A DNA stretch of 64,000 nt from a bacterium (GTDB lineage Bacteria > Bacillota > Bacilli > Lactobacillales > Streptococcaceae). The notes beneath the pieces are model-generated. The model worked only from the letters and a program-made list of their open reading frames with translations, was not told where the DNA came from and did not search any database. The stretch's first letter is position 1. Each line of letters starts with the position of its first letter. Shown piece by piece: positions 17,114 through 28,600 of the stretch. Location of the stretch: assembly GCA_905221125.1 (NCBI GenBank), contig CAJNBY010000004.1, forward strand, positions 62,001 through 126,000, in the 5' to 3' direction. The translations under genes and the position numbers were made by a program.

Positions 17114-17988
17114 CCTACATGATAATCTTTGTCCTACTGGTTCTCCTAATTATTTTATCGATTACATTGATTCGCTATCATCTAGCACTTGAAAGCCTGA
17201 GTCAACAGATTGAAGACAAGATTCTCACGGGTAGTATGAAAAGAGTCGGAGTCAGCATTTTTTCCAAACATTTTTTACATCTCTACCAACAGATTGAGAA
17301 TCTATTTCAGGAAGTGGAACAATCTCGGTTAGTGATGAAAAGGGAAAAGCAGACTCTGGATATGGCCATCAGCAATATCGCCCATGATATTCGGACACCT
17401 TTGACTATTGCGTCAGGCTACACCCAACAATTGATAAAGTCTCCTGAAGACAAAGGAGAAACCTTACAAAAAGTAGCCCAGCATCTTGATTTAGTTTCCA
17501 AACGTTTGGAGGCTCTCCTTGAATATCGTCGTTTGATGGAAGGAGCTGTCAAACCGAAACTGGAAGAAATGGATCTCTCAGCTTTTATTACCAAAAAGAC
17601 TCTGGCTTATTATGATGTTTTTCAGGCGGCAAATATCACGCTTGATTTCAAGGTTGAAGCTGGTTTAAAAATGAGGACCGATGAAGACTTGCTGGATCGA
17701 ATTTTACAAAATTTGCTCGGAAATGTCCTCAAGCATGGTAAGGAAGAAGCCCGTCTATCTTTGAGAAAGGAAAAGGAACAGTTTGTCTTAGAGATTGCAA
17801 ACCTTGTCAAACAGCCCATCAAAAAAATAGAAAATCTCAGCAATCGCTTTTATTCTGAAAATCTATCAGACACCGAAGAATCCTCTGGTTTAGGCCTTTA
17901 TATCACTGAGGAATTATGTCATCTTCTCGGTGCAGAGATGAAACTAAGCACAGATGGCCAGTGGTTGTCGGTTTTCATTTACTTTTAA
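17110..17988 (+). CDS. Membrane-bound sensor histidine kinase
   Basis: The 292-residue kinase has a single N-terminal membrane helix (about residues 3-24), almost no extracellular sensor domain, and then the HisKA domain with the phospho-acceptor His92 in NIAHDIRTPLT. The N-box LLDRILQNLLGNVLKHG and the G-box SSGLGLYITEEL follow. The short N-terminus is like intramembrane-sensing kinases, which often read the state of an ABC transporter. The start ATG overlaps the regulator stop (ATGA) and has AAGGAG upstream. A bidirectional terminator follows. Confidence 0.85.
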   Translation: MTYMIIFVLLVLLIILSITLIRYHLALESLSQQIEDKILTGSMKRVGVSIFSKHFLHLYQQIENLFQEVEQSRLVMKREKQTLDMAISNIAHDIRTPLTIASGYTQQLIKSPEDKGETLQKVAQHLDLVSKRLEALLEYRRLMEGAVKPKLEEMDLSAFITKKTLAYYDVFQAANITLDFKVEAGLKMRTDEDLLDRILQNLLGNVLKHGKEEARLSLRKEKEQFVLEIANLVKQPIKKIENLSNRFYSENLSDTEESSGLGLYITEELCHLLGAEMKLSTDGQWLSVFIYF

Positions 17989-17997
17989 CGAAAAGAA

Positions 17998-18027
17998 ACC
18001 TCCTCTGTAGGCTAGAGGAGGTCTTTT
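17998..18027. terminator. Bidirectional terminator between the kinase and ABC permease genes
   Basis: ACCTCCTCT (17998-18006) pairs with AGAGGAGGT (18014-18022) and is followed by CTTTTTT. The two genes converge here, with stops at 17988 and 18028. Confidence 0.85.
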
Positions 18028-18780
18028 TTATAGACTTTTCTTTTTGAAAACTGTCAATCCACTTAGATTAAAGATTACAATAACAGCTAAGGTAACTATA
18101 AGGGTATAGAAAATGGATTCACTATTAGCAGTCATAGCATAGAAAAACTGCAATGATAAATATGGCAAAATTTTGATACTTGGGAAGATGAGCATTGGCA
18201 TAGAAAGTAAGATAGAGCTGACCAAATAGCCAATAAATACTGCAAGATAAGAATGACTAACATAGAGGATGAAGGAAACAATGGAAAGCCAAGCAAGGAG
18301 GCAAAGGAATTGAAGGAAAATGGTTATCAGTAGATTGCCAATAAAGCCATCAGGCATAGTTCCAAATCCATTTAAGATAGTTGCTGGAATAAAGGCAATC
18401 ACAAGGCTGATGATAAGTTGCAAAAGTGCAATACAAGCTACTACAAAGGCTTTGGCTAGGAAAAATTCTGTACGAGAAACACCTACTGTCAAACTATTTT
18501 TATAGAGCTTTCCGATTAAATCAACACCGAGAACGAGGCAAGTTAGAACAATACAGAGAAAAACGAGGTTTGAACCTTGACTAGATGCGTTAATCAGGGC
18601 TTGTACACCGTCCCAACCATGGGTTGGAATGTCTGGCTCTTCTGTCTGGATTGCCATCAGATGGCCAGTAGCCCCAAAAATAGCCCCCATTAACATGAGT
18701 ACAAAGAGAATGAATTCTGTAATCCAGAATCCTTTGGAACGGAAAAGACGGTAAAAGTCTGCTTGAATGGTATGTATCAT
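18028..18780 (-). CDS. ABC-2 type transporter permease
   Basis: The 250-residue protein has six hydrophobic segments beginning at about residue 17 and starts with the cytoplasmic MIHTIQADFYRLFRSKGFW stretch that is usual for ABC-2 permeases of bacteriocin or lantibiotic export/immunity type. It lies 10 bases downstream of its ATPase on the same strand. The substrate is unknown. The pair resembles the LtrA/BcrAB-like exporters found beside two-component systems in streptococci, but here the exporter converges on the kinase gene and is not co-transcribed with it. Confidence 0.8.
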   Translation of the reverse strand: MIHTIQADFYRLFRSKGFWITEFILFVLMLMGAIFGATGHLMAIQTEEPDIPTHGWDGVQALINASSQGSNLVFLCIVLTCLVLGVDLIGKLYKNSLTVGVSRTEFFLAKAFVVACIALLQLIISLVIAFIPATILNGFGTMPDGFIGNLLITIFLQFLCLLAWLSIVSFILYVSHSYLAVFIGYLVSSILLSMPMLIFPSIKILPYLSLQFFYAMTANSESIFYTLIVTLAVIVIFNLSGLTVFKKKSL

Positions 18781-18790
18781 GATTTTCCTC

Positions 18791-19699
18791 CTATTCGACC
18801 AATTGTGTGAAGTATTCTTCTAGGTTTTGACGGGCATAGTAAATCTCGTCAATAGCGACATCTGCCAAGGTTAATTCCTTGAGAATCTGTTTGACATCTT
18901 GTTCCTGACCAAAGATGTGGATTTCGTTTTCAGGATTGACAACCTTGAACTGGAGCTGGATTTGTTCTTTCAATACTTGGCAAGCTTTCTCTTTGTCAGC
19001 TGTCTTAAGCACAATATAATCCTCACTTAGTGTTTCAAATTCAGCTTTGCTGATTTCACGGATAATCTTGCCTTGATCTAAAATACCAAAGCGATTTGCT
19101 ACGAGATAGAGTTCTGACAAGATATGGCTAGAGATGAGAATGGTGATTCCTTTTTCTTGATTGAGCCGTTGAATCATCAGACGAAATTCTTTGATACCAA
19201 TTGGGTCGAGACCATTGATAGGTTCATCTAAAATCAGGAAGTCTGGTTTGGAGAGAAGAGCTATAGCGATGCCAAGTCTTTGCTTCATTCCAAGAGAGAA
19301 ATCTCGAAAGACTTTTTTACCTGTATCTGACAAGCCTACATAGTCCAGCGTTTCTCGAATGACTTGATCAGCATTTGGAATATGACGAATCATACAGTAA
19401 TATTTCAGATTTTGATAGGCTGTTAGGTGATTATGAGCTACAGGTGATTCGATCACTGAACCTACTCGAGATAGAGACTTGCTCCACTCATTTTCCGTTT
19501 TGCTGGAGAAGAGGGAAACAGTTCCTTTATCCGCAAAGAGTAGTTGCGTAATGATTTTTATTAAGGTAGTCTTCCCAGCTCCATTCTTTCCTATAAGTCC
19601 ATAAATATCTCCCTCTCTTATCGTTAGATGAAGATTCTGAAGAATAGCTTGTTTGGCAAAGTTTTTGGACAATCCATGAATATCAAGTACTGTTTTCAT
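18791..19699 (-). CDS. ABC transporter ATP-binding protein (BcrA-like)
   Basis: From the ATG at 19699 (ribosome site AAGGAGAGAATC) the ATPase is 302 residues. It has Walker A GKNGAGKTTL, the signature FSLGMKQRLGIA and Walker B FLILDEPINGLDP. The C-terminal 80 residues form an extra domain seen in ABC-2-linked ATPases of the BcrA type. An upstream extension to 19768 has no homology and lacks a ribosome site. It forms an operon with the permease 10 bases downstream. Role: export of, or immunity against, an unknown peptide or lipid. Confidence 0.85.
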   Translation of the reverse strand: MKTVLDIHGLSKNFAKQAILQNLHLTIREGDIYGLIGKNGAGKTTLIKIITQLLFADKGTVSLFSSKTENEWSKSLSRVGSVIESPVAHNHLTAYQNLKYYCMIRHIPNADQVIRETLDYVGLSDTGKKVFRDFSLGMKQRLGIAIALLSKPDFLILDEPINGLDPIGIKEFRLMIQRLNQEKGITILISSHILSELYLVANRFGILDQGKIIREISKAEFETLSEDYIVLKTADKEKACQVLKEQIQLQFKVVNPENEIHIFGQEQDVKQILKELTLADVAIDEIYYARQNLEEYFTQLVE

Positions 19700-19810
19700 G
19701 ATTCTCTCCTTTTGATTTATTTTGTTAACTTTAGTATAAAGCATAGAAATCAAAGAAAGCTCAAGCATTTCTAAAGAGTTTCTAAAGTTTTAGGAATTCT
19801 TAAATATCAA

Positions 19811-19834
19811 AACCCAGTTGACACGAACTGGGCT
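19811..19834 (-). terminator. Terminator of the Cof-type phosphatase gene
   Basis: AACCCAGTT and AACTGGGCT pair across six bases. On the minus strand the stem is followed by TTTTGATATT. It lies just past the stop at 19841. Confidence 0.75.
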
Positions 19835-19840
19835 TCTTAA

Positions 19841-20650
19841 TTATAAAATATACTTCCCAATAGCACGCGCAACGCCGTCTTCTTCGTTGCTGGCTGTAAC
19901 ATCATCAGCTAGGGATTTGACATAGTCGCTGGCATTTCCCATTGCAATCCCAAGTCCTGCAAACTGGAGCATTTCGATATCGTTATTAGCATCGCCCATA
20001 GCCATGATTTCTGACGGCTCAATCTTCAAAATTTCAGCTAGTCGAGAAAGAGCAGTAGCCTTTGTCGTTCCAAGTGGCATGGCTTCATAAATGACAGGCT
20101 GCGAACGAACACCGCTAAATCGTTGGGAAAGCTCCCCAGCAAAACGTTGCTCAAAATCGTCTGTTTGGCTCTCTGTTCCTAAAAACATACCTTGGAACAT
20201 ACGATACTTGCCACTAGTCGCTTCCTCAAGAGAAATTTCAGTCAGGTCTGAAAAGACTAGCTCGGCATCATTTTGAATGATTTCATTAGGCTTACCACCG
20301 AGGACAAAATAATGTTCCTCATCAAAAAGAGTCAATTGGACATCACTCTTTTCAGCTAAGTCATAGAGGTATTCGATGTCAGCTGGACTAAGTTCTTGCC
20401 AGTCAACTAGCCCCCAGTCACTGGTCTGGTGCGTTGAACAACCGTTGTTAACAATGACATACTCATTCTGGAGGTCTAGTCCCAATTTTTTATAGTAGGG
20501 GAGGACGCCGAAAAGTGGGCGACCCGTACAAAGTACCAGTTTGACACCTTTTTCGATAGCTTGGTGAATAGCAGTGATGTGAGCTTGTGGGATTTCCTTG
20601 GCTTCATTGAGGAGGGTTCCGTCCATATCCAAGGCAAGTAGTTTAATCAT
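19841..20650 (-). CDS. Cof-type HAD family phosphatase
   Basis: The 269-residue protein is a class IIB HAD hydrolase. Motif I is DMDGTLL (Asp8, Asp10), motif II is the Thr in LCTGRP, and motifs III/IV are the Lys in GTTKATAL and MGDANNDIEML. A cap domain lies between. Such proteins dephosphorylate sugar phosphates, flavin mononucleotide or pyridoxal phosphate; the substrate cannot be told. It is transcribed alone, with a TATAAT-like box near 20685 on the minus strand. Confidence 0.85.
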   Translation of the reverse strand: MIKLLALDMDGTLLNEAKEIPQAHITAIHQAIEKGVKLVLCTGRPLFGVLPYYKKLGLDLQNEYVIVNNGCSTHQTSDWGLVDWQELSPADIEYLYDLAEKSDVQLTLFDEEHYFVLGGKPNEIIQNDAELVFSDLTEISLEEATSGKYRMFQGMFLGTESQTDDFEQRFAGELSQRFSGVRSQPVIYEAMPLGTTKATALSRLAEILKIEPSEIMAMGDANNDIEMLQFAGLGIAMGNASDYVKSLADDVTASNEEDGVARAIGKYIL

Positions 20651-20858
20651 AGGTCTTCCTTCTTTATCTTTTGGTCTTATTATAGCATATTTTAGAAAAG
20701 ATAATGGTAAAAGGGTAGGGGCTAATTGATTTTACAGTTTAAGATGTTTTGATGACAATTCATGATTTGAAGAGGATACTTTGCGAAAATATGCTATACT
20801 AAACTTGTGATTCAATCAAGTATTTTGTAAACTTATCAAGGAAAACAGAGGGTTTAAT

Positions 20859-21530
20859 ATGAAAAAACGGATTATTCAGATTTTACTAGCATTATCCTTA
20901 ATTTTTTACAAATCAACTTGGTTTTTGAGGCTTTTCAATCACCTCGCAAAGTCCTATCTACCAGCAAGTCGTGAATTTTTTCAGATTCTACTTTTGCTGG
21001 AAAGTAGTGTTCTTTTGTCAGCAGTCATCTATCTACTAGTTTTTGCAGGAAAGAAGACTTTTCATTTCAAGTGGCATCTGAGGTACTTTATCTACCTTTT
21101 ACTGGGCTACATCATTTCGTATATGTCCGACTTCCTCTTGTCTTATTTCATACCCTCGTCCTCGAATCAAATTTCTTTGAATGAAACGATAGAAATGATG
21201 GGGCGACAGGAATTACCCTATTTCTTGCTCATAGCTTGCTTCATCGGCCCTATTGCTGAGGAATTGATTTATCGCGGTGTGCTTATGACAACCTTTTTCA
21301 AAAACTCACCTTGGTACGGAGATGTCTTGCTTTCTGCTATTATTTTCGGTTATATTCATATCAATTTCTCTTTAACACCTCTTGCCTTTTTCATTTATGC
21401 TAGTGGAGGTCTTATTTTGGCTATATTGTATCGCATGACAAAAACTCTCTACTATCCAATAGTGGTTCATATCCTCATCAATATAACTGCCTTCTGGAAC
21501 TTGTGGTTACTCCTATTTTCAGGAAGTTAG
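20859..21530 (+). CDS. CPBP family intramembrane metalloprotease
   Basis: The 223-residue protein has about six membrane helices and the motifs of the CAAX-protease/bacteriocin-processing family: EELIYRG with Glu134, Glu135 and Arg139; FGYIH; and HILIN near the C-terminus. These residues form the in-membrane metal site. Members process prenylated or membrane-bound peptides or confer bacteriocin self-immunity. An extended -10 (TGCTATACT, 20792-20800) precedes it. It stands alone, followed by a terminator, and precedes rexB. Confidence 0.85.
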   Translation: MKKRIIQILLALSLIFYKSTWFLRLFNHLAKSYLPASREFFQILLLLESSVLLSAVIYLLVFAGKKTFHFKWHLRYFIYLLLGYIISYMSDFLLSYFIPSSSNQISLNETIEMMGRQELPYFLLIACFIGPIAEELIYRGVLMTTFFKNSPWYGDVLLSAIIFGYIHINFSLTPLAFFIYASGGLILAILYRMTKTLYYPIVVHILINITAFWNLWLLLFSGS

Positions 21531-21541
21531 CTCACTAAAAC

Positions 21542-21575
21542 AATGTCGGAACTTTCCGGCATTTTCTTTTCAATA
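21542..21575 (+). terminator. Terminator after the CPBP gene
   Basis: AATGTCGGAA and TTCCGGCATT pair with a minimal loop and are followed by TTCTTTTC. Confidence 0.75.
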
Positions 21576-21660
21576 GATGAGCAAGAACTGATTATTTACA
21601 GGATTGCTTAATTAAAAAATGGTATAATAAAAGATAATGAAAAATTCCAACGAGGCAGAG

Positions 21661-24600
21661 ATGAAACTACTTTATACTGATATTCGGACTTCTTTGACAG
21701 AAATCCTGACTAGAGAGGCGGAGGAGCTAGTTACTGCTGGAAAGCGGGTCTTCTACATTGCCCCCAACTCTCTTTCTTTTGAAAAGGAACGCGCCGTGCT
21801 GGAATGCTTGTCCCAGCAGGCTTCTTTTGCGATTACCGTCACGCGCTTTGCACAGATGGCTCGTTACCTGGTCTTGAATGACTTGCCTGCTAAGACCAGT
21901 CTTGATGATATTGGTCTTGGGATGGCCTTTTACAAGTGCCTTGCGGAACTTGATCCCAAGGAATTACGAGTTTACGGCGAAATTAAGCAAGATCCTCAGT
22001 TTATCCAGCAGTTGATTGAGCTTTATCACGAGATGACGACTGCTCAGATGAGCTTTTTAGACTTAGAGAGTTTGACGGATGAGGACAAGCGAGCAGACTT
22101 GCTCTTGATTTTTGAGAAAGTAACCGCCTATCTCAATCAAGGCCAGTTGGCTCAGGGCAGTCAGTTGTCCCATTTGATTGAGGCTATTGAGAATGACAAG
22201 GTAAGTAGTGATTTTACTCAAATTGCCCTTGTCATTGATGGATTTACCCGTTTTTCTGCCGAAGAAGAGCGGATTGTGGATCTACTTCATGACAAGGGTG
22301 TTGAGATTGTCATCGGGGCTTATGCTAGTAAAAAAGCCTATACCAGCCCTTTTAGCGAGGGGAATCTCTACCAAGCCAGTGTGGAGTTTCTCCATCATCT
22401 AGCCTCTAAATACCAAACACCTGCTCAGGATTATTCTCAAACTCATGAGAAGATGGATAGTTTTGACAAGGCCTCTCGTTTGCTGGAGTCTTCTTATGAC
22501 TTTTCAGAATTAACATTGGCTGTCGATGAGAAAGACCGTGAAAACCTGCAAATCTGGTCTTGTTTGACACAAAAGGAAGAGTTGGAGTTAGTTGCCCGTA
22601 GTATCCGTCAGAAATTGCATGAGAACTCCGACCTTAGTTACAAGCATTTTCGTATTCTCTTGGGAGATGTGGCTTCTTACCAGTTATCTCTTAAAACTAT
22701 TTTTGACCAGTACCAGATTCCTTTCTATCTTGGTAGGAGCGAATCCATGGCGCACCACCCTTTAACTCAGTTTGTCGAGTCTATTCTAGCTTTAAAACGC
22801 TATCGTTTCCGTCAGGAAGATTTGATAAACCTCATCAGAACTGGTTTGTATACCGACCTTAGTCAGGCTGATATTGACGCATTTGAGCAATATATCCGCT
22901 ATCTTGGTATCAATGGCTTGCCAGCCTTTCAGCAAACCTTCACCAAATCCCACCATAGAAAATTTGATTTAGTTCGTTTAAATGCTCTTCGTCTGCGTAT
23001 TTTGTCCCCTCTTGAAACCCTATTTGCCAGTCGAAAACAGAAGGCTGAAAATCTCTTGCAAAAGTGGAACTCTTTTCTAAAAGAAGGAGCTGTGACCAAG
23101 CAACTGCAAGATTTGACAGCTACTATGGAAACTTTTGAACAGGAAAGACAAGCCGAGGTCTGGAAGGCATTCTGTCATGTTTTAGAACAATTTGCGACCG
23201 TTTTTGCTGGTTCACAAGTTAGTCTAGAGGATTTCTTGGCCTTGCTCCATTCTGGAATGAGTTTGTCCCAATACCGTACCATTCCAGCAACAGTGGACAC
23301 TGTCCTGGTGCAGAGTTACGATTTGATTGCACCCTTAATGACTGACTTTGTCTATGCCATTGGGCTGACTCAGGACAATTTACCAAAAATTGCGCAAAAC
23401 ACCAGTTTATTGACAGACGAAGAAAGACAAAGCTTAAACCAAGCGACAGAAGAGGAGGCGCAATTACTGATTGCCAGCAGTGAGAACCTCAAGAAAAATC
23501 GCTATACTATGCTTTCCTTGGTCAATTCTGCTCGTAAGCAGTTGGTCTTGTCAGCTCCAAGCCTCTTTAATGAAAGTGAAAGTAAGGAATCTGCCTATCT
23601 TCAAGAGCTGGTCCATTTTGGATTTAGTCGGAAAGAGAAGAGGATGAATCACAAAGGGCTGTCTAAGGAAGATATGGGCTCATATCACAGTCTTTTGTCC
23701 AGTCTGGTTGCCTATCACCAGCAGGGCGAGATGAGTGAGACTGAGCAAGATTTGACCTTTGTCAAGGTTCTGGCGCGTGTGATGGGGAAAAAACTAGACC
23801 AGCAAGGTTTGGAAAATCCAGCCCTCCCAACCAGTCCAAGCAGTAAGCAGTTGACCAAGGATACCTTGCAGGCTCTCTATCCAGCTGATCAGGAGTTTTA
23901 CCTGTCTACGTCTGGTTTGACGGAGTTTTACCGTAACCAATACAGTTATTTCCTCCGTTATGTTTTAGGCTTGCAGGAAGAATTGCGCCTGCGTCCTGAT
24001 GCCCGTAGTCATGGGAATTTCTTGCACCGTATCTTTGAACGTGCCTTGCAGTTGCCTGATGAAAATTCCTTTGACCAACGTCTGGAGCAAGCTATTAAGG
24101 AAACCAGTCAAGAACGCGAATTTGAAGCTATTTATCAGGAAAGTTTGGAAGCCCAGTTTACCAAGGAGGTTCTGCTTGATGTTGCACGGACGACAGGCCA
24201 CATTCTCCGTCACAATCCAGCTATTGAAACAATTAAAGAAGAAGCAAATTTTGGTGGTAAAGAGCAGGCCTTTATTCAATTGGATAATGGTCGCAGTGTC
24301 CATGTGCGAGGCAAGGTTGACCGCATTGACCGATTGAAAGCTGATGGAGCGATAGGAGTAGTAGATTACAAGTCGAGTCTAACTCAGTTCCAGTTTCCTC
24401 ATTTCTTTAATGGACTCAATTCACAATTACCAACCTATCTAGCTGCCCTAAAAAGAGAAGGAGAGAACAACTTTTTCGGCGCCATGTACTTGGAAATGGC
24501 TGAGCCAGTCCAATCTCTGATGGCTGTTAAAAGTCTAGCAGGAGCAGTTGTGGAAGCCAGCAAATCAATGAAATACCAAGGCCTCTTTTTGGAAAAAGAA

Positions 24601-24936
24601 AGCAGTCATTTGGGCGAATTCTACAACAAAAACAAGTCTAATCAGCTGACAGATGAGGAATTCCAGCTCCTACTGGACTACAATGCCCATCTTTACAAGA
24701 AAGCAGCTGAGAAGATTTTAGAAGGCCAATTCGCCATCAATCCTTATACAGAAAATGGCAGAAGTATTGCCCCATATGTTCAGCAACACCAAGCCATCAC
24801 AGGATTTGAAGCCAATTACCATTTAGGTCAAGCCCGTTTCTTAGAGAAGTTGGACTTAGCTGACGGCAAGCGTCTGGTCGGAGAAAAGCTCAAGCAAGCT
24901 TGGTTTGAAAAAATAAGAGAGGAGTTGAATCGATGA
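21661..24936 (+). CDS. rexB: RexB (AddB-like) subunit of the ATP-dependent nuclease
   Basis: The 1091-residue protein is the streptococcal RexB/AddB subunit, which with RexA resects double-strand breaks for RecA-dependent repair. Its C-terminal nuclease domain has the GVVDYKSS motif (Asp902, Lys904) of the RecB nuclease family. The N-terminal region is helicase-like but has no intact Walker A lysine, as expected for RexB. I chose the ATG at 21661 over the one at 21637 because the extended -10 (TGGTATAAT, ending 21628) puts the transcription start near 21636, and GAGG lies upstream of 21661. The last four bases overlap rexA. Confidence 0.92.
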   Translation: MKLLYTDIRTSLTEILTREAEELVTAGKRVFYIAPNSLSFEKERAVLECLSQQASFAITVTRFAQMARYLVLNDLPAKTSLDDIGLGMAFYKCLAELDPKELRVYGEIKQDPQFIQQLIELYHEMTTAQMSFLDLESLTDEDKRADLLLIFEKVTAYLNQGQLAQGSQLSHLIEAIENDKVSSDFTQIALVIDGFTRFSAEEERIVDLLHDKGVEIVIGAYASKKAYTSPFSEGNLYQASVEFLHHLASKYQTPAQDYSQTHEKMDSFDKASRLLESSYDFSELTLAVDEKDRENLQIWSCLTQKEELELVARSIRQKLHENSDLSYKHFRILLGDVASYQLSLKTIFDQYQIPFYLGRSESMAHHPLTQFVESILALKRYRFRQEDLINLIRTGLYTDLSQADIDAFEQYIRYLGINGLPAFQQTFTKSHHRKFDLVRLNALRLRILSPLETLFASRKQKAENLLQKWNSFLKEGAVTKQLQDLTATMETFEQERQAEVWKAFCHVLEQFATVFAGSQVSLEDFLALLHSGMSLSQYRTIPATVDTVLVQSYDLIAPLMTDFVYAIGLTQDNLPKIAQNTSLLTDEERQSLNQATEEEAQLLIASSENLKKNRYTMLSLVNSARKQLVLSAPSLFNESESKESAYLQELVHFGFSRKEKRMNHKGLSKEDMGSYHSLLSSLVAYHQQGEMSETEQDLTFVKVLARVMGKKLDQQGLENPALPTSPSSKQLTKDTLQALYPADQEFYLSTSGLTEFYRNQYSYFLRYVLGLQEELRLRPDARSHGNFLHRIFERALQLPDENSFDQRLEQAIKETSQEREFEAIYQESLEAQFTKEVLLDVARTTGHILRHNPAIETIKEEANFGGKEQAFIQLDNGRSVHVRGKVDRIDRLKADGAIGVVDYKSSLTQFQFPHFFNGLNSQLPTYLAALKREGENNFFGAMYLEMAEPVQSLMAVKSLAGAVVEASKSMKYQGLFLEKESSHLGEFYNKNKSNQLTDEEFQLLLDYNAHLYKKAAEKILEGQFAINPYTENGRSIAPYVQQHQAITGFEANYHLGQARFLEKLDLADGKRLVGEKLKQAWFEKIREELNR

Positions 24937-27900
24937 AGCCCATTCCCTTTTTAACTGAGGAGGAAATTCAAAAACTGCAAGAAGCAGAAGCAAATTCGAG
25001 CAAGGAACAAAAGAAAACTGCCGAGCAAATAGAAGCTATCTACACTTCTGGTCAGAATATCCTGGTTTCAGCGTCGGCTGGTTCTGGGAAGACCTTTGTC
25101 ATGGCCGAGCGTATTCTGGACCAATTGGCGCGTGGTGTCGAAATTTCTCAACTCTTTATCTCAACCTTTACGGTCAAGGCTGCCACAGAACTTAAGGAGC
25201 GCTTGGAGAAAAAAATCAGCCAACAAATCCAAGAAACGGATGATGTCGAGCTAAAACAACACTTGGGTCGCCAGTTGGCAGACCTACCTAACGCTGCCAT
25301 CGGAACCATGGACTCTTTCACACAAAAATTCCTTGGCAAACATGGCTATCTGATTGATATTGCGCCTAATTTCCGTATTTTACAAAACCAGAGCGAGCAA
25401 CTCCTTCTAAAAAACGAAGTCTTCCACGAGGTCTTTGAAACGCATTACCAAGGTAAACAGAAAGAGACCTTTAGTCATCTGCTGAAAAATTTTGCAGGGC
25501 GTGGCAAGGATGAACGTGGTCTGCGCCAGCAGGTCTATAAAATCTATGATTTCCTCCAATCCACCAGCAATCCTCAAAAGTGGCTGAGCGAGTCTTTCCT
25601 AAAAGGCTTTGAAAAAGCCGATTTTACCAGTGAAAAAGAAAAACTGACTGAGCAAATCAAGCAAGCCCTTTGGGATTTGGAAAACTTTTTCCGTTACCAT
25701 CTGGATAATGATGCCAAGGAATTTTCAAAGGCAGCCTATTTAGAAAATGTTCAGTTAGTTCTGGATGAAATTGGCTCCTTAAATCAGGAGTCCGATAGTC
25801 AGGCTTATCAGGCAGTGCTTGCGCGTGTTGTCGCCATCTCTAAGGAGAAAAACGGTCGGGCTCTGACTAATGCCAGTCGTAAGGCTGATTTGAAGCCACT
25901 AGCCGATGCCTACAACGAAGAGAGAAAGACCCAGTTTGCTAAACTAGGACAACTGTCAGACCAGATAAGCATTCTCGATTATCAAGAACGTTATCATGAA
26001 GACACATGGGAACTAGCTAAGACTTTCCAAACTTTCATGAGTGATTTTGTGGAGGCTTATCGTCAGCGTAAACGTCAGGAAAATGCCTTTGAATTCGCTG
26101 ATATCAGCCATTATACCATTGAGATTTTAGAAAATTTCCCACAAGTTCGTGAGGTTTATCAGGATCGCTTTCACGAAGTCATGGTCGATGAGTATCAGGA
26201 TACCAACCACATTCAAGAACGGATGCTGGAATTGCTGTCTAATGGTCACAATCGCTTTATGGTGGGGGATATCAAGCAGTCCATCTACCGTTTCCGTCAG
26301 GCAGATCCGCAGATTTTTAATGAAAAATTCCAACGCTATGCGCAAAATCCTCAAGAAGGAAAACTCATTCTGCTCAAGGAAAATTTCCGTAGTAGTTCAG
26401 AAGTGCTGTTAGCAACCAATGATGTTTTTGAGCGTCTCATGGACCAAGAGGTCGGCGAAATCAACTATGACAGCATGCATCAGCTTGTCTTTGCCAATAC
26501 CAAGCTGACTCCTAATCCAGATAACAAGGCAGAATTTCTCCTCTATGACAAGGACGATACTGGTGAGGAAGAAGAGAGCCAAGCAGAAACGAAATTAACT
26601 GGAGAAATGCGCCTGGTCATCAAGGAAATCCTTAAACTCCATCAGGAAAAAGGTGTTGCCTTTAAAGAAATTGCCCTTCTGACCTCTAGCCGCAGTCGTA
26701 ATGACCAGATTCTTCTAGCTCTGGCTGAGTACGGGATTCCTGTCAAAACCGACGGAGAGCAAAACAATTATCTCCAATCCTTAGAAGTACAAGTCATGTT
26801 GGATACACTTCGTGTCATTCACAATCCCCTGCAAGACTATGCCTTGGTTGCCCTTCTGAAATCTCCAATGTTTGGATTTGACGAGGACGAGTTAGCACGT
26901 TTGTCCCTCCAGAAAGCAGAAGATAAAATCCAAGAAAATCTCTATGAAAAACTGGTCAATGCTCAAACACAGGCAACAAGCCAGAAAAACTTGATTTACA
27001 CAGCTCTAGCTGAGAAACTAAAGCAATTCATGGATATCTTGGCTTCTTGGCGCTTGTATGCCAAAACTCACTCTCTCTATGACTTGATTTGGAAGATTTA
27101 CAACGACCGTTTTTACTACGATTATGTTGGGGCTTTGCCAAATGGTCCTGCTAGACAGGCTAATCTCTATGCCCTAGCTCTGCGTGCTGACCAGTTTGAA
27201 AAGAGCAATTTCAAGGGCTTGTCGCGTTTTATTCGTATGATTGACCAAGTTTTAGAAGCCCAGCACGACCTTGCAAGCGTGGCAGTCGCACCGCCAAAGG
27301 ATGCTGTAGAACTCATGACCATTCACAAGAGTAAAGGGCTGGAGTTTCCTTACGTCTTTATTCTTAATATGGATCAAGATTTCAACAAGCAAGACAGCAT
27401 GTCAGAAGTCATTCTCAGTCGTCAGAATGGTCTTGGTGTCAAATATATTGCCAAAATGGAGACAGGAGCAGTGGAAGAGTACTATCCTAAAACCATCAAA
27501 CTCTCCATTCCTAGTCTGACCTATAGACAGAACGAAGAAGAATTACAGCTGGCAAGCTATTCAGAGCAAATGCGTCTACTGTATGTTGCCATGACGAGGG
27601 CTGAGAAAAAGCTCTATCTTGTCGGCAAGGGATCTCGTGAAAAGCTGGAAGCCAAGGAATACCCAATAGCTAAAAATGGAAAACTAAATAGCTCTACTAG
27701 ACTGCAAGCAAGGAATTTCCAAGATTGGATTTGGGCTATCAGCAAAGTGTTTGCTAAAGTTAATCTCAATTTTATCTATCGTTTTGTTAGTGAAGAGCAG
27801 CTGACCAGAGAAGCTATTGGTCAATTGGAAAACAAGAGCCTTCTACAAGATAACTCTCAAGCTGACAACCGCCAGTCTGAAACCATCAAAGAAGCTCTGG

Positions 27901-28583
27901 AAATGCTGAAAGAAGTGGAAGTCTATAATACTCTTCACCGCGCAGCCATTGAACTGCCTAGTGTTCAAACTCCAAGCCAAATCAAGAAATTTTATGAACC
28001 TGTTATGGATATGGAAGGTGTCGAAATTTCTGGTCAAGGTCAGTCAGTAGACAAGAAAATCAGCTTTGATTTGCCAGATTTTTCAAGCAAAGAAAAGATA
28101 ACAGGAGCTAAGATTGGTAGTGCCACCCACGAACTGATGCAGAGAATAGACCTCAGTCAGCGACCAACGCTTGCTAGTCTGACAGAAACTCTCAAACAAG
28201 TTCAAACCAGCCAAGCTGTCAGAGACAAGATTAATCTTTCGAAAATTCTTGCATTCTTTGACACAGCACTCGGTCAGGAAGTTATCTCTAATATCAACCA
28301 TCTTTATCGCGAGCAACCTTTCTCCATGCTCAAAAGAGACCAAAAGAGTCAGGAAGACTTTGTTGTCCGTGGTATCCTTGATGGTTATCTACTTTACGAA
28401 GATAAAATTGTTCTGTTCGACTATAAGACAGACCGCTATGATGAACCAAGTCAACTCGTAGACCGTTATCGTGGACAGTTATCCCTATACGAAGAGGCTT
28501 TATCTCGAGCCTATTCGATTGAAAATATTGAAAAATACTTGATTTTACTGGGTAAAGAAGAGGTTCAAGTTGTAAAAGTATAA
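24933..28583 (+). CDS. rexA: RexA (AddA) helicase-nuclease
   Basis: The 1216-residue protein is a UvrD-like superfamily 1 helicase fused to a RecB-type nuclease. Walker A is ASAGSGKT (residues 47-54), motif II is DEYQDT (419-424), and motif V/VI residues lie in [15 protein letters not shown] and [10 protein letters not shown]. The C-terminal nuclease has Asp1150 in GILDG and Asp1163-Tyr-Lys in FDYKTD, plus the [10 protein letters not shown] helix. It forms a heterodimer with RexB for recombinational repair and for processing breaks during natural competence. It overlaps rexB by ATGA, so their synthesis is coupled. Confidence 0.95.
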   Translation: MKPIPFLTEEEIQKLQEAEANSSKEQKKTAEQIEAIYTSGQNILVSASAGSGKTFVMAERILDQLARGVEISQLFISTFTVKAATELKERLEKKISQQIQETDDVELKQHLGRQLADLPNAAIGTMDSFTQKFLGKHGYLIDIAPNFRILQNQSEQLLLKNEVFHEVFETHYQGKQKETFSHLLKNFAGRGKDERGLRQQVYKIYDFLQSTSNPQKWLSESFLKGFEKADFTSEKEKLTEQIKQALWDLENFFRYHLDNDAKEFSKAAYLENVQLVLDEIGSLNQESDSQAYQAVLARVVAISKEKNGRALTNASRKADLKPLADAYNEERKTQFAKLGQLSDQISILDYQERYHEDTWELAKTFQTFMSDFVEAYRQRKRQENAFEFADISHYTIEILENFPQVREVYQDRFHEVMVDEYQDTNHIQERMLELLSNGHNRFMVGDIKQSIYRFRQADPQIFNEKFQRYAQNPQEGKLILLKENFRSSSEVLLATNDVFERLMDQEVGEINYDSMHQLVFANTKLTPNPDNKAEFLLYDKDDTGEEEESQAETKLTGEMRLVIKEILKLHQEKGVAFKEIALLTSSRSRNDQILLALAEYGIPVKTDGEQNNYLQSLEVQVMLDTLRVIHNPLQDYALVALLKSPMFGFDEDELARLSLQKAEDKIQENLYEKLVNAQTQATSQKNLIYTALAEKLKQFMDILASWRLYAKTHSLYDLIWKIYNDRFYYDYVGALPNGPARQANLYALALRADQFEKSNFKGLSRFIRMIDQVLEAQHDLASVAVAPPKDAVELMTIHKSKGLEFPYVFILNMDQDFNKQDSMSEVILSRQNGLGVKYIAKMETGAVEEYYPKTIKLSIPSLTYRQNEEELQLASYSEQMRLLYVAMTRAEKKLYLVGKGSREKLEAKEYPIAKNGKLNSSTRLQARNFQDWIWAISKVFAKVNLNFIYRFVSEEQLTREAIGQLENKSLLQDNSQADNRQSETIKEALEMLKEVEVYNTLHRAAIELPSVQTPSQIKKFYEPVMDMEGVEISGQGQSVDKKISFDLPDFSSKEKITGAKIGSATHELMQRIDLSQRPTLASLTETLKQVQTSQAVRDKINLSKILAFFDTALGQEVISNINHLYREQPFSMLKRDQKSQEDFVVRGILDGYLLYEDKIVLFDYKTDRYDEPSQLVDRYRGQLSLYEEALSRAYSIENIEKYLILLGKEEVQVVKV

Positions 28584-28600
28584 TCTAGAAAGGAGACCTC

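Noticed and set aside
18028..19699. A single operon of the two-component system with the ABC exporter
   Set aside because: The two sets converge and are divided by a bidirectional terminator, so they are separate transcripts. A regulatory link remains possible but is not shown.
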